Shown piece by piece: positions 1 to 7,090 of a DNA stretch of 12,772 bases. The stretch's first letter is position 1. Every line of letters begins with the position of its first letter. Both the position numbers and the translations under genes were made by a program. The notes beneath the pieces are model-generated. The model was not told where the DNA came from. It made no database searches and saw only the letters and a program-made list of their open reading frames with translations. The DNA comes from Ilumatobacteraceae bacterium (GTDB lineage: Bacteria > Actinomycetota > Acidimicrobiia > Acidimicrobiales > Ilumatobacteraceae), in NCBI GenBank assembly GCA_021741795.1, contig JAIOXC010000031.1:1-12772 (forward strand). The letters are read 5' to 3'.

Positions 1-2
1 TC

Positions 3-422
3 ATCGATCAGCGTTGGCGCGAACATCTTGAAGAGATGGATTATCTGCAAGAGGGCATCAACCTGCGAGCGATGGGTCAAAAAGATCCACTCACCGAATG
101 GCAGCGTGAAGGCTTCGAGATGTTTGGCACCCTGATGAAGGGCATTGCTCAAGACTTTGTCAAGTACGTCATGCACGTGCAAGTTGTGAAAAATGAGTCG
201 CCTGTATTGCAGGTGAGCAACCTTCAAGAATCATCTTTTGATACCGAGACAGACGGTGGTTTCGCCGCGATTGCTGCTGCAGAAACCGGCGTGCCGATGC
301 AGTCCGAGCCAGCCCTGAAGACGATTGTCAAGTCGGCTGATGACTGGTCGACAACCCCGCGCAATGCGATGTGCCCTTGCGGTTCGGGTAAGAAGTACAA
401 GTTGTGCCACGGGCGCAACTAA
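3..422 (+). CDS. secA: Preprotein translocase ATPase SecA, C-terminal part (5' end outside window)
   Basis: This is the last 139 codons of SecA, the cytoplasmic ATPase that drives Sec-dependent secretion through SecYEG. The reading frame is open from base 3, upstream of the first Met at base 36, so the gene enters from the left. The first residues read IDQRWREHLEEMDYLQEGIN, followed by LRAMGQKDPLTEW, the highly conserved helical scaffold segment of SecA. A variable linker follows. The protein ends with a SEC-C zinc-binding tail of the form C-x-C-x8-C-H (CPCGSGKKYKLCH), which in other bacteria binds zinc and contacts SecB or ribosomes. Stop TAA at 420-422. The next gene, prfB, starts 16 nt later, so the two may be co-transcribed. 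The identification is secure; only the missing N-terminal part is unknown. Confidence 0.97.
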   Translation: MDQRWREHLEEMDYLQEGINLRAMGQKDPLTEWQREGFEMFGTLMKGIAQDFVKYVMHVQVVKNESPVLQVSNLQESSFDTETDGGFAAIAAAETGVPMQSEPALKTIVKSADDWSTTPRNAMCPCGSGKKYKLCHGRN

Positions 423-438
423 TTTACTTCTCTTCACT

Positions 439-1542
439 ATGCGCGATTTTTCCAACGACCTCACCGAAATTCGGCGACGTGTGAGTGAAGCCTTTGTCTA
501 TCTCAAGGTAGAGGCAGGTGGTGAGCGAATGAAAGTTCTTGAGATTGATGTTGCTCGCCCCGATTTGTGGGACGACCAAGACAATGCCAAAAAAGTCAAT
601 ACCGAATACGTCAATCTCAAAGCAGACTTGGACGAATTTGTGCAACTTTCAGGGTCGGTAGATGATTTAGAGGTGCTGCACGAAATGGCGCGCGAAATTG
701 ATGATGCAAGCCAAGAACCAGATCTTGAAAATGGCATCAACGGTGTGCGGTCAAAGCTTGATGCGCTTGAGTTGCGCAGTTTGTTCACCGGCGTACACGA
801 TGAGATGGATGCAATTGTGCAGATCAATGCCAAAGACGGCGGTGTTGATGCTCAGGACTGGAGCGAGATGCTCTTGCGCATGTACACGCGATGGGCAGAG
901 CGCAGCAACTTTGCAATCGAGATTGGTGATATCTCGCTTGGCACCGAAGCGGGTATTTTGTCAGCCGACTTCACAGTGCGCGGTCGATATGCGTACGGGC
1001 TGCTCACGTCAGAACGCGGCACACATCGTTTGGTGCGCATCAGCCCGTTTGATAATCAAGGTCGGCGCCAAACAAGTTTTGCCAGCGTTCAAGTGTGGCC
1101 AATTCTTGAAGAAGCCGATGTCGAAATTAATGAGACTGATATTCGCATGGAAGTGTTTCGAGCATCAGGCGCTGGTGGACAGCACGTCAATAAGACATCG
1201 TCTGCAGTAAGACTCATTCACGAACCAACAGGACTCGTTGCGTCGTCACAACAAGAGCGCTCGCAATTACAAAACCGTGAGAGTGCGTTGAAGCGCCTCA
1301 AGACAATGGTTGCATCGCGGATCGAAGAAGAACGTGATGCTGCAATGAAAAAAATTGCGGGCAAGCCATCGGCGATTGGCTGGGGCAGCCAGATTCGTTC
1401 GTATGTGATGCAGCCATATCAGATGGTGAAAGATGTGCGCACCGAGATTGAGAGCGGAAACATTGCAGGGGTTCTGGATGGAGATCTGAATCTCTTTATG
1501 GAGGGCTACCTCAGGTGGCGCCGTGCAAACTCGGATTCATAA
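439..1542 (+). CDS. prfB: Peptide chain release factor 2 (RF2)
   Basis: RF2 recognises UAA and UGA stop codons and triggers peptide release. The 367-aa product has the RF2 anticodon-like tripeptide SPF (residues 202-204) and the catalytic GGQ loop (246-248, in GAGGQHVNKTSSAVRL). Its length matches the usual ~365 aa. The ATG at 439 was chosen because the N-terminal helix (MRDFSNDLTEIRRRV) fits RF2. The frame stays open upstream into secA, but that part is a shadow of secA. No Shine-Dalgarno is visible before 439, so translation may be leaderless-like or coupled to secA. Many bacteria control prfB with an in-frame UGA and a +1 frameshift near codon 25. Here that place reads Tyr-Leu-Lys (TAT CTC AAG, 499-507) with no stop, so the protein is made in a single frame. 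It is followed 35 nt later by ftsE. Confidence 0.97.
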   Translation: MRDFSNDLTEIRRRVSEAFVYLKVEAGGERMKVLEIDVARPDLWDDQDNAKKVNTEYVNLKADLDEFVQLSGSVDDLEVLHEMAREIDDASQEPDLENGINGVRSKLDALELRSLFTGVHDEMDAIVQINAKDGGVDAQDWSEMLLRMYTRWAERSNFAIEIGDISLGTEAGILSADFTVRGRYAYGLLTSERGTHRLVRISPFDNQGRRQTSFASVQVWPILEEADVEINETDIRMEVFRASGAGGQHVNKTSSAVRLIHEPTGLVASSQQERSQLQNRESALKRLKTMVASRIEEERDAAMKKIAGKPSAIGWGSQIRSYVMQPYQMVKDVRTEIESGNIAGVLDGDLNLFMEGYLRWRRANSDS

Positions 1543-1565
1543 ACTAAACTGACTGTTTGTCGCCT

Positions 1566-1573
1566 GGAAGGGG
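1566..1573 (+). promoter_or_regulatory. Ribosome binding site of ftsE
   Basis: GGAAGGGG lies 4 nt before the ATG at 1578. It supports this start over the TTG at 1557, which has no such element. Confidence 0.55.
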
Positions 1574-1577
1574 CCCC

Positions 1578-2255
1578 ATGATCCGTTTGGAAAGTGTGAC
1601 CAAGAGGTACGGCACCGAAACGGTGGCCGTTCGAGATGCAAGTTTCGATATCGCTAAAGGCGACTTCGTGTTTTTGGTCGGGCCATCCGGATCTGGCAAG
1701 TCGACCCTCTTGCGACTGATTAACCGCCAAGAGCAACCAGAACGTGGCGAGGTGTGGGTGGCTGGGCAAAACGTCAACGAGATGGCCGAGTCGCGCGTTC
1801 CGTATTTGCGCCGCAACATGGGAAATGTGTTTCAGGACTACAAGTTGCTGCCCAACAAGACAGTGTTTGAAAACGTTGCGTTTGCTCTCGAGGTTATTGG
1901 CAAGCCACGACACGTCATCAATCGACAGGTGCCAGTTGTGCTCGAGTTGGTTGGTCTTGCTGGCAAGGAAGATCGTTTTCCAGAGCAGTTGTCGGGAGGA
2001 GAGCAACAGCGTGTGTCGATCGCGCGAGCCTTTGTTAATAGACCGCTGATCATGTTGGCCGATGAGCCAACAGGCAACCTCGATCCAGCAACAGGCGAAG
2101 GCATCATGGCGCTATTGGAAGAGATCAATCGCACGGGCACCACAGTGGTGATGGCAACTCACGACCACCGCGTAGTGAATGCAATGCGCAAGCGCGTTAT
2201 TCAACTTGACCGTGGTGTCATCGTGCGCGACCAAGAGCGCGGGGTGTACGAATGA
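1578..2255 (+). CDS. ftsE: Cell division ATP-binding protein FtsE
   Basis: This is the cytoplasmic ATPase of the FtsEX complex, an ABC-type machine that uses ATP to activate cell-wall hydrolases at the division site rather than to transport a solute. The 225-aa protein has a Walker A motif GPSGSGKST (35-43), Q-loop Gln in VFQD (86), ABC signature LSGGEQQ (138-144), Walker B LIMLADE (157-163) and switch His in ATHD (195). The motif after the Q-loop, YKLLPNKTVFENV, is typical of FtsE. The ATG at 1578 is preferred over the in-frame TTG at 1557, because a purine-rich GGAAGGGG lies 4 nt upstream and the protein then begins MIRLESVTKRYG, the usual FtsE N-terminus. The gene ends in a 4-nt ATGA overlap with ftsX, implying translational coupling. 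Confidence 0.97.
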   Translation: MIRLESVTKRYGTETVAVRDASFDIAKGDFVFLVGPSGSGKSTLLRLINRQEQPERGEVWVAGQNVNEMAESRVPYLRRNMGNVFQDYKLLPNKTVFENVAFALEVIGKPRHVINRQVPVVLELVGLAGKEDRFPEQLSGGEQQRVSIARAFVNRPLIMLADEPTGNLDPATGEGIMALLEEINRTGTTVVMATHDHRVVNAMRKRVIQLDRGVIVRDQERGVYE

Positions 2256-3157
2256 TCGCCCGCATTGCGTACGCATTTCGCGAGATGTGGGCAAGCTTTA
2301 GGCGCAACCTCACGCTCACCATCGCAGCCATTCTTACTTCAGCGATTGCCCTGTTATTGGTGGGCACAACGTTTTTGATCCAACGTGCGTTCGATAATTT
2401 GTTGGTTCAATGGCGCGGGGACGTGGAGATGATCGTGTTTGTGCGCAGCGATGCAACACCCGAGCAGATCTCGTTGATCGACCAGACAATTAAGGCTGCA
2501 CCAACCATCATTGATGCTGAAAAGTTGCAGTACCTCGACAAAACACAAAGTTACGAAGAAGCGAAACGAATTTTTGTTGGAGATCCTGTCACCTTGAGTC
2601 TGTTGACCCCCGACAACATTCCGTCGCAGTTCAAGGTTGTGCCAATTACTCAAGACCCAGAACTTGTGCGCAGTTTGAGTGAGCAATATCGATCGTTGCC
2701 TGGCGTGCAAGATGTGGCGCTCGCTGAAGACGAGTTTCAAGTGATCTCAACGCTGTCTCGCTTTGTACGCACTGTCACATTGGTGATGTCGCTTGTCTTG
2801 TTGGTCGTAGCAGTCGGACTGATCTGGAACACGATTCGTACAGCGATGTTTGCGCGTAGGCGTGAAATAGAAGTGATGAAATTGGTTGGAGCAACAAACT
2901 GGTTCATCCGCGTGCCGTTCATGCTTGAAGGCTTATTGCACGGTTTACTCGGGGGCATTGCATCTTGTGGTGGGCTGTGGGTACTCAACTCTGCATGGAG
3001 CAATGGCGTCGCTGGGTTTAAGCCCGGCACAGGAATCAGTTCGCTCGTTGTCCCGTCTAGTTATTTGACGGGAGTAATGCTGTTGATTCTTGCAATCGGT
3101 GCACTTGTTGGCGCCGTTGGGTCAGCCATTGCGGCCTCACGATTCCTAGACGTATAA
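2252..3157 (+). CDS. ftsX: Cell division protein FtsX, membrane subunit
   Basis: FtsX is the integral membrane partner of FtsE. It passes the ATPase signal across the membrane to peptidoglycan hydrolases such as RipC in mycobacteria. The 301-aa protein shows the FtsX layout: a cytoplasmic N-terminus, a first membrane helix (about 21-43), an extracellular domain of roughly 130 residues (44-172), and three further helices (about 173-194, 223-245, 272-294). The stretch ARRREIEVMKLVGATNWFIR between helices 2 and 3 is the conserved cytoplasmic loop that couples to FtsE. The start overlaps the ftsE stop (ATGA, 2252-2255). In many Actinobacteria smpB follows, but here a crotonase gene comes 51 nt downstream. 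Identification is firm. Confidence 0.96.
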   Translation: MIARIAYAFREMWASFRRNLTLTIAAILTSAIALLLVGTTFLIQRAFDNLLVQWRGDVEMIVFVRSDATPEQISLIDQTIKAAPTIIDAEKLQYLDKTQSYEEAKRIFVGDPVTLSLLTPDNIPSQFKVVPITQDPELVRSLSEQYRSLPGVQDVALAEDEFQVISTLSRFVRTVTLVMSLVLLVVAVGLIWNTIRTAMFARRREIEVMKLVGATNWFIRVPFMLEGLLHGLLGGIASCGGLWVLNSAWSNGVAGFKPGTGISSLVVPSSYLTGVMLLILAIGALVGAVGSAIAASRFLDV

Positions 3158-3170
3158 AAACATAGACGTA
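3147..3170 (+). repeat. Short direct repeat at the 3' end of ftsX
   Basis: TAGACGTA occurs at 3147-3154 and again at 3163-3170, a 16-nt period, with A-rich sequence after each copy. The first copy covers the last ftsX codons and the second lies in the intergenic gap. It could be a chance slippage duplication. I see no regulator-like symmetry. Confidence 0.35.
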
Positions 3171-3208
3171 CAAACATATAAACGCAAAACTGTAAAGGCG
3201 CTCAGCAC

Positions 3209-4066
3209 ATGTACACAGAAATCATTTACGAGGTGAGCAACAACATCGCCACGGTCACGATGCATCGCCCAGACAAGATGAATGCGTTTACGGGTGTGAT
3301 GATGAACGAGTTGTTGCAAGTATTCGACGAAATTGATACTGACGACAACGTGCGCGCAGTGATCGTTACAGGCAGTGGTCGCGCCTTTTGCGCGGGTGCC
3401 GACTTGTCGCACGGTGCAGACACATTTAGCGACGGCAAGATGAGCGGCCAAACTCCTTCATCGGTGCGTCGCGATGGTGGTGGCATGGTGACTCTGCGCA
3501 TGTTTAGGTGCAACAAGCCAATCATTGGTGCGATCAACGGTGCTGCCGTTGGTATCGGCGCAACGATGACGTTGCCAATGGATATTCGCATCGCTGCCGA
3601 CACGGCCAAGATGGGTTTTGTGTTCACTCGACGCGGCATTGTGCCAGAGGCTTGTTCTTCGTGGTTTTTGCCGCGTCTAGTCGGTATCGCTCAAGCCCAG
3701 GAATGGGTATTAACCGGACGGGTCTTTTTGGCAGACGAAGCATTGCGCGGTGGACTCGTGCGCAGTATTCATCCGCAAGCCGAGTTATTGCAAGTTGCTC
3801 GTGACCTTGCGCAAGAAATTGTGGACAACACGGCTCCGGTGTCGGTGGCACTTGCTAGGCAGATGATGTGGCGAATGATTGGGGCTTCGCACCCGATGGA
3901 GGCGCATCGTGTTGACTCACGTGGCATTCAAGAACGCGGTCGTTCGGCAGACACTCGCGAAGGTGTGATGAGCTTTTTGCAAAAGCGACCAGCGGTGTTT
4001 ACCGACAAGGTGAGCACAGACATACCAGACATTTTTGTGGGCTGGGAAGAACCAGAGTTTTTCTAG
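3209..4066 (+). CDS. Enoyl-CoA hydratase/isomerase family protein (isomerase-like active site)
   Basis: This is a crotonase-fold enzyme of 285 aa acting on an acyl-CoA thioester, probably in fatty-acid or branched-acid breakdown. The first oxyanion-hole motif is RAFCAGADLS (58-67) and the second is GAAVGIGATMTL (111-122). The two glutamates used by true enoyl-CoA hydratases (rat ECH Glu144 and Glu164) align with Thr and Phe here. A Glu sits instead in IVPEACSSWFLPRLVG (Glu147), the position of the catalytic base in ECI2-type delta3,delta2-enoyl-CoA isomerases, whose motif is PEGCSS. So isomerase is the more likely activity, which I infer from alignment by eye. The C-terminus runs about 20 residues beyond the usual FLQKRP end. 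A weak AAAGG lies 10 nt before the ATG. glbO follows after 3 nt. Confidence 0.85.
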   Translation: MYTEIIYEVSNNIATVTMHRPDKMNAFTGVMMNELLQVFDEIDTDDNVRAVIVTGSGRAFCAGADLSHGADTFSDGKMSGQTPSSVRRDGGGMVTLRMFRCNKPIIGAINGAAVGIGATMTLPMDIRIAADTAKMGFVFTRRGIVPEACSSWFLPRLVGIAQAQEWVLTGRVFLADEALRGGLVRSIHPQAELLQVARDLAQEIVDNTAPVSVALARQMMWRMIGASHPMEAHRVDSRGIQERGRSADTREGVMSFLQKRPAVFTDKVSTDIPDIFVGWEEPEFF

Positions 4067-4069
4067 TTC

Positions 4070-4453
4070 ATGAGTCTTTTTGAAGAAGTAGGTGGCTCGC
4101 AATTTTTTGATCGATTGGTCGAGCGTTTTTACGAAGGTGTTGCAACAGATGATGTGTTGCTGCCGTTGTACCCAGAGCAATCGGACTTAAGTGGGGCAAA
4201 AGAACGCCTCACACTTTTTCTGCAGCAATATTGGGGTGGACCAACGACATATAGCGATGAACGCGGGCATCCCAGGTTGCGACAAAGACATTTTCCATTT
4301 GTGATTGGCGAACTAGAGAGAGATCGTTGGATGGTGCACATGATGGCCGCAGTCGATGAACTCTCACCCAATGAGACGGTTCATCAGCAATTGATGGAAT
4401 ATATGGCGATGGCATCAACAGCCATGATCAATTCGCCAAGCGCAACTATTTGA
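4070..4453 (+). CDS. glbO: Group II truncated haemoglobin (GlbO/TrbO type)
   Basis: This is a small haem protein of 127 aa with the 2-over-2 globin fold. GlbO proteins bind O2 very tightly and are linked to oxygen or nitric-oxide and peroxide handling near the membrane. The sequence follows mycobacterial GlbO closely: LFLQQYWGGPTTYSDERGHP (49-68), proximal His F8 in RQRHFPF (His74), Trp G8 in ERDRW (Trp87), Tyr B10 in RFYEG (Tyr21) and Tyr CD1 in PLYPEQ (Tyr34). All the haem-pocket residues expected for group II are present. The ATG lies 3 nt after the crotonase stop with no Shine-Dalgarno, which suggests translational coupling. The 3' end overlaps the end of the opposite-strand methyltransferase gene by 8 nt. 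Confidence 0.95.
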   Translation: MSLFEEVGGSQFFDRLVERFYEGVATDDVLLPLYPEQSDLSGAKERLTLFLQQYWGGPTTYSDERGHPRLRQRHFPFVIGELERDRWMVHMMAAVDELSPNETVHQQLMEYMAMASTAMINSPSATI

Positions 4454-5273
4454 GTGCGTAACACGCAATTGCGGTGGCCGACGCAACATTGAGCGAGTCA
4501 ATCCCGACTGCCATTGGAATGTTGGTCAGGATTGTGCACGCTTCGAGCGCGGCTTCGCTGAGACCCTGGCGTTCAGAACCGAGCACAAGTGCGCGGGGTT
4601 GAGAGTCGGCAAGGTTGATGTGATTCATCGGCAGCACTGGCTTGGTTGGGTGGTTCAATGTCATGCCCACAACGGCGAAGCCGCGGCTCGCAAGTTGACT
4701 CAACGTGGTTGAGATGTCGGTAATTCGCGCATAGGGCAAGTTGAAAGTGGTGCCCATCGATACTCGCAATGCTCGGCGGGTGAGTGGATCGGACGAAGTG
4801 GTGTCGAGCAGCATTGCGTCCCATCCAAGAGCAACTGCGCTTCGTGCGATGGCGCCAACGTTGCTGGGGTTGTCGATGCAATCAAGAATGACGAGCCGTG
4901 TAGACGAATCAATTAATGATTGTGCTTCGCGCAACGCTGGACGGTGAAATACGCCGATTGCGTCGAGTGGAACACCGAGCCCGGTCACTTCGCGGCGAAT
5001 GTCGGCCGAGGCGCTCAGTGTGATGCCGCCATGTTGGGTGATGTCGGCAACGAAATCTTGTGCACATTTTGGGTCGCATAAGACAACCGAAGGTTTGCAA
5101 CCAGCTTCGAGTGCGCGACGGACAACGAGGTCGCCTTCTGCGACAAACATTCCATTTGATTCGAGGTTGTTGACTTGTGCGGCCTTACGTTGCGCGATGG
5201 TGTTGAGTTGTCGTTCGCGCCAACGAAATGCATTCAGCCGTTCGTCAGATGCATCGTCGACTTCGATAATCAC
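4446..5273 (-). CDS. SpoU/TrmH-family RNA 2'-O-methyltransferase
   Basis: This SPOUT-class methyltransferase of 275 aa is expected to transfer a methyl group from S-adenosylmethionine to a ribose 2'-OH in rRNA or tRNA. It has a substrate-binding N-terminal region (about 1-115) and a knotted SpoU domain (about 125-275). The three family motifs are present: motif 1 DNPSNVGAIARSA (134-146, with catalytic-type Arg144), motif 2 LVLGSERQGL (229-238) and motif 3 IPMAVGIDSLNVASATAI (252-269). The start is GTG at 5273, with no clear Shine-Dalgarno. The next in-frame Met, at residue 42, would remove part of the N-terminal domain. It lies 11 nt downstream of menB and is probably the last gene of a three-gene unit. 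Its exact target nucleotide cannot be read from sequence. Confidence 0.92.
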   Translation of the reverse strand: MIIEVDDASDERLNAFRWRERQLNTIAQRKAAQVNNLESNGMFVAEGDLVVRRALEAGCKPSVVLCDPKCAQDFVADITQHGGITLSASADIRREVTGLGVPLDAIGVFHRPALREAQSLIDSSTRLVILDCIDNPSNVGAIARSAVALGWDAMLLDTTSSDPLTRRALRVSMGTTFNLPYARITDISTTLSQLASRGFAVVGMTLNHPTKPVLPMNHINLADSQPRALVLGSERQGLSEAALEACTILTNIPMAVGIDSLNVASATAIACYALK

Positions 5274-5284
5274 GAAAAGTTATT

Positions 5285-6196
5285 TTAGAATTGCCATGGG
5301 AAGGCGTCCCAGTTTGGGTCGCGCTTTTCAAGAAAAGCGTTGCGTCCTTCTTCTGCTTCATCTGTCATGTAGGCAAGTCGTGTGGCCTCTCCGGCAAACA
5401 CTTGTTGGCCAACGAGGCCATCATCGATCAAGTTAAACGAAAACTTGAGCATTCGCTGTGCGGTCGGGCTCTTCGAGTTGATCTCTTTGGCCCACTGCAG
5501 TGCTGTTGCCTCAAGTTCGGCGTGTGGTACGACGGCATTGACCATGCCCATGCGCTGCGCGTCGTCGGCGGAGTATTCACGGCCAAGGAAAAAGATTTCT
5601 CTGGCAAACTTTTGGCCAACTTGTCGCGCAAGATATGCCGAGCCAAAGCCGCCATCAAAACTTGCAACATCGGCGTCGGTTTGTTTAAAGCGAGCGTGTT
5701 CTTTACTTGCCAATGTGAGGTCGGAAACCACATGCAAACTGTGTCCGCCACCCGCGGCCCAACCTGGCACCACGCAGATCACAATCTTTGGCATGAATCT
5801 GATTAAACGTTGCACCTCGAGAATGTGCAGTCGACCAGTGCGACCTTGATTAATAGTGCTTGCGGTGTCGCCGTCGGCGTACTTGTAGCCGTCCTTGCCG
5901 CGAATACGTTGGTCACCTCCGCTACAAAATGCCCAGCCACCATCTTTTGGTGATGGTCCGTTGCCGGTCAGTAGTACACAACCGACATCGGTTGTTTGGC
6001 GTGCGTGATCGAGAGCGACAAAGAGTTCGTCGACTGTTGCCGGACGAAAAGCGTTGCGCACTTCTGGGCGATTAAACGCGATGCGAACTGTGCCATGGGC
6101 GAGTGCGCGATGGTAGGTGATGTCATGAAACGAGAAACCTTCAACCTCACGCCAAACTGTTGGATCAAAGATGTCGGAAACCTGTTTGGTGTTCAC
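5285..6196 (-). CDS. menB: 1,4-dihydroxy-2-naphthoyl-CoA synthase (MenB)
   Basis: MenB closes the ring of o-succinylbenzoyl-CoA to give 1,4-dihydroxy-2-naphthoyl-CoA in menaquinone synthesis. The 303-aa protein matches the mycobacterial enzyme in RPEVRNAFRPATVDEL, PSPKDGGWAFCSGGDQRIRG (81-100), GWAAGGGHSLHVV and the C-terminus FLEKRDPNWDAFPW. Active-site residues seen in M. tuberculosis MenB are kept: Asp174 in QTDADV, Ser179 in ASFDGG, and Tyr276 in RLAYMT. Asp174 replaces the Gly of bicarbonate-dependent enzymes such as E. coli MenB, so this is the bicarbonate-independent class. The start is GTG at 6196; the N-terminus SDIFDPTVWREVEGF lines up with known MenB. It sits 9 nt after the sulfotransferase stop and 11 nt before the methyltransferase. 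No other men gene is visible here. Confidence 0.96.
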   Translation of the reverse strand: MNTKQVSDIFDPTVWREVEGFSFHDITYHRALAHGTVRIAFNRPEVRNAFRPATVDELFVALDHARQTTDVGCVLLTGNGPSPKDGGWAFCSGGDQRIRGKDGYKYADGDTASTINQGRTGRLHILEVQRLIRFMPKIVICVVPGWAAGGGHSLHVVSDLTLASKEHARFKQTDADVASFDGGFGSAYLARQVGQKFAREIFFLGREYSADDAQRMGMVNAVVPHAELEATALQWAKEINSKSPTAQRMLKFSFNLIDDGLVGQQVFAGEATRLAYMTDEAEEGRNAFLEKRDPNWDAFPWQF

Positions 6197-6205
6197 CGTT
6201 CTATC

Positions 6206-7003
6206 TTACAAACTAGACACGTTGGCGCGGTGGGCGTGCTCGGGGTGCTCGAACACGAACCGTTCTGCCCATTCTTTGGAGGTGACATCAGATTGCTTCT
6301 TTGTTTGTGGGGCAGGCACCGTATCGATAGGAGAGTCAATGTGGTTCATCACCAGACGAACCGTTGCATCCATGTCACGAGTCAGTTGCTCGTAGGTGAT
6401 GTCAAGCGGCACGATGTTGTTGTTGACAAAATAACTTTGCCACTGAGCATTTTCGTCGGCGATGCGATTGAGTGCGCTTTCAATTGCGTCGCCGTCATAG
6501 ATGGGCTCACGTTGCACTTCCATATTGCTGTTCCACGACTCACTTTGGGATGCACGGACAAATGAAATTGCCTGGCGGATCTCGTTTTGGCGCATGATGC
6601 GCACCCATCGCACAGGCACACCCCAATAGTTGACGTTCAGATCGAGGTCGAGCATGTGGCGCTTGTATTGATTCCAATGCATTTTGATTCCGAACACTCC
6701 GTTTTGTGTGGTATTGATTTCGGCAAGACGGGTGAGGTAGGTCAAATACGAGCGGTGGGAAAAATACGAAATATCACGCCATGCCGATTTGCCAAGCAGT
6801 TTGCGAAGTGCGCTCAGAGGTCGGCGAGTTTGGGTGATCGTTGGCACTCCATATTTATCGCGGAAGCGCACAAAGTTTTGGGTGTGGATGTTGAGGTATT
6901 CCACTGGGGTGCCAGCGGCCAACGTGCCACGCAGTATTGAGCACAACAGTGTGGAACCGGTGCGCTCGACCGAGGCGACAACCAGCAATTTTTTAGTTTC
7001 CAC
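6206..7003 (-). CDS. Stf0-type sulfotransferase
   Basis: This 265-aa PAPS-dependent sulfotransferase resembles Stf0, the mycobacterial trehalose 2-sulfotransferase. The 5'-phosphosulfate loop is ERTGSTLLCSILR (13-25), followed by GTPVEYLN with Glu35 at the place of the proposed Stf0 general base. FGIKMHW (104-110) and RQNEIRQAISFVRASQ (138-153, the 3'-phosphate-binding part) are also typical of Stf0. The acceptor is unknown: trehalose, another glycan or lipid, or a quinone are all possible. The start is GTG at 7003 with AGGA 8 nt upstream. It is the first gene of the minus-strand unit and is transcribed away from the aldehyde dehydrogenase gene. Its position directly before menB is unusual. 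Family membership is quite sure; the substrate is not. Confidence 0.9.
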   Translation of the reverse strand: METKKLLVVASVERTGSTLLCSILRGTLAAGTPVEYLNIHTQNFVRFRDKYGVPTITQTRRPLSALRKLLGKSAWRDISYFSHRSYLTYLTRLAEINTTQNGVFGIKMHWNQYKRHMLDLDLNVNYWGVPVRWVRIMRQNEIRQAISFVRASQSESWNSNMEVQREPIYDGDAIESALNRIADENAQWQSYFVNNNIVPLDITYEQLTRDMDATVRLVMNHIDSPIDTVPAPQTKKQSDVTSKEWAERFVFEHPEHAHRANVSSL

Positions 7004-7011
7004 GCTTCAGA

Positions 7012-7015
7012 TCCT
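7012..7015 (-). promoter_or_regulatory. Ribosome binding site of the sulfotransferase gene
   Basis: AGGA on the minus strand lies 8 nt before the GTG start at 7003 and supports that non-ATG start. Confidence 0.45.
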
Positions 7016-7086
7016 AGAAGAAAGGGCCATTGCTGATACCGTTTTGCCGCAGTTATCAATACATATCCCCCCAACACACATTCAAT

Positions 7087-7090
7087 GGAG
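7087..7090 (+). promoter_or_regulatory. Ribosome binding site deciding the aldehyde dehydrogenase start
   Basis: GGAG lies 6 nt before the ATG at 7097 and overlaps the second codon of the alternative in-frame ATG at 7085. That upstream ATG has only C-rich and A-rich sequence before it, so 7097 is preferred. Confidence 0.5.

Noticed and set aside
325..438. N-terminal extension of prfB into secA
   Set aside because: The added residues are Arg/Cys-rich and unlike RF2. They are the secA tail read in another frame.
1547..1559. AAAC-GTTT inverted repeat after prfB as a terminator
   Set aside because: The stem is only four A/T-rich pairs and no T tract follows. ftsE is probably co-transcribed.
1557..1577. 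TTG start at 1557 extending FtsE by seven residues
   Set aside because: The ATG at 1578 has a purine-rich ribosome binding site, and the protein then begins as other FtsE proteins do.
5996..6565. 189-codon plus-strand open frame across the menB-sulfotransferase junction
   Set aside because: It lies opposite two well-supported genes, is Cys/His/Val-rich with no motif, and looks like an antisense shadow.
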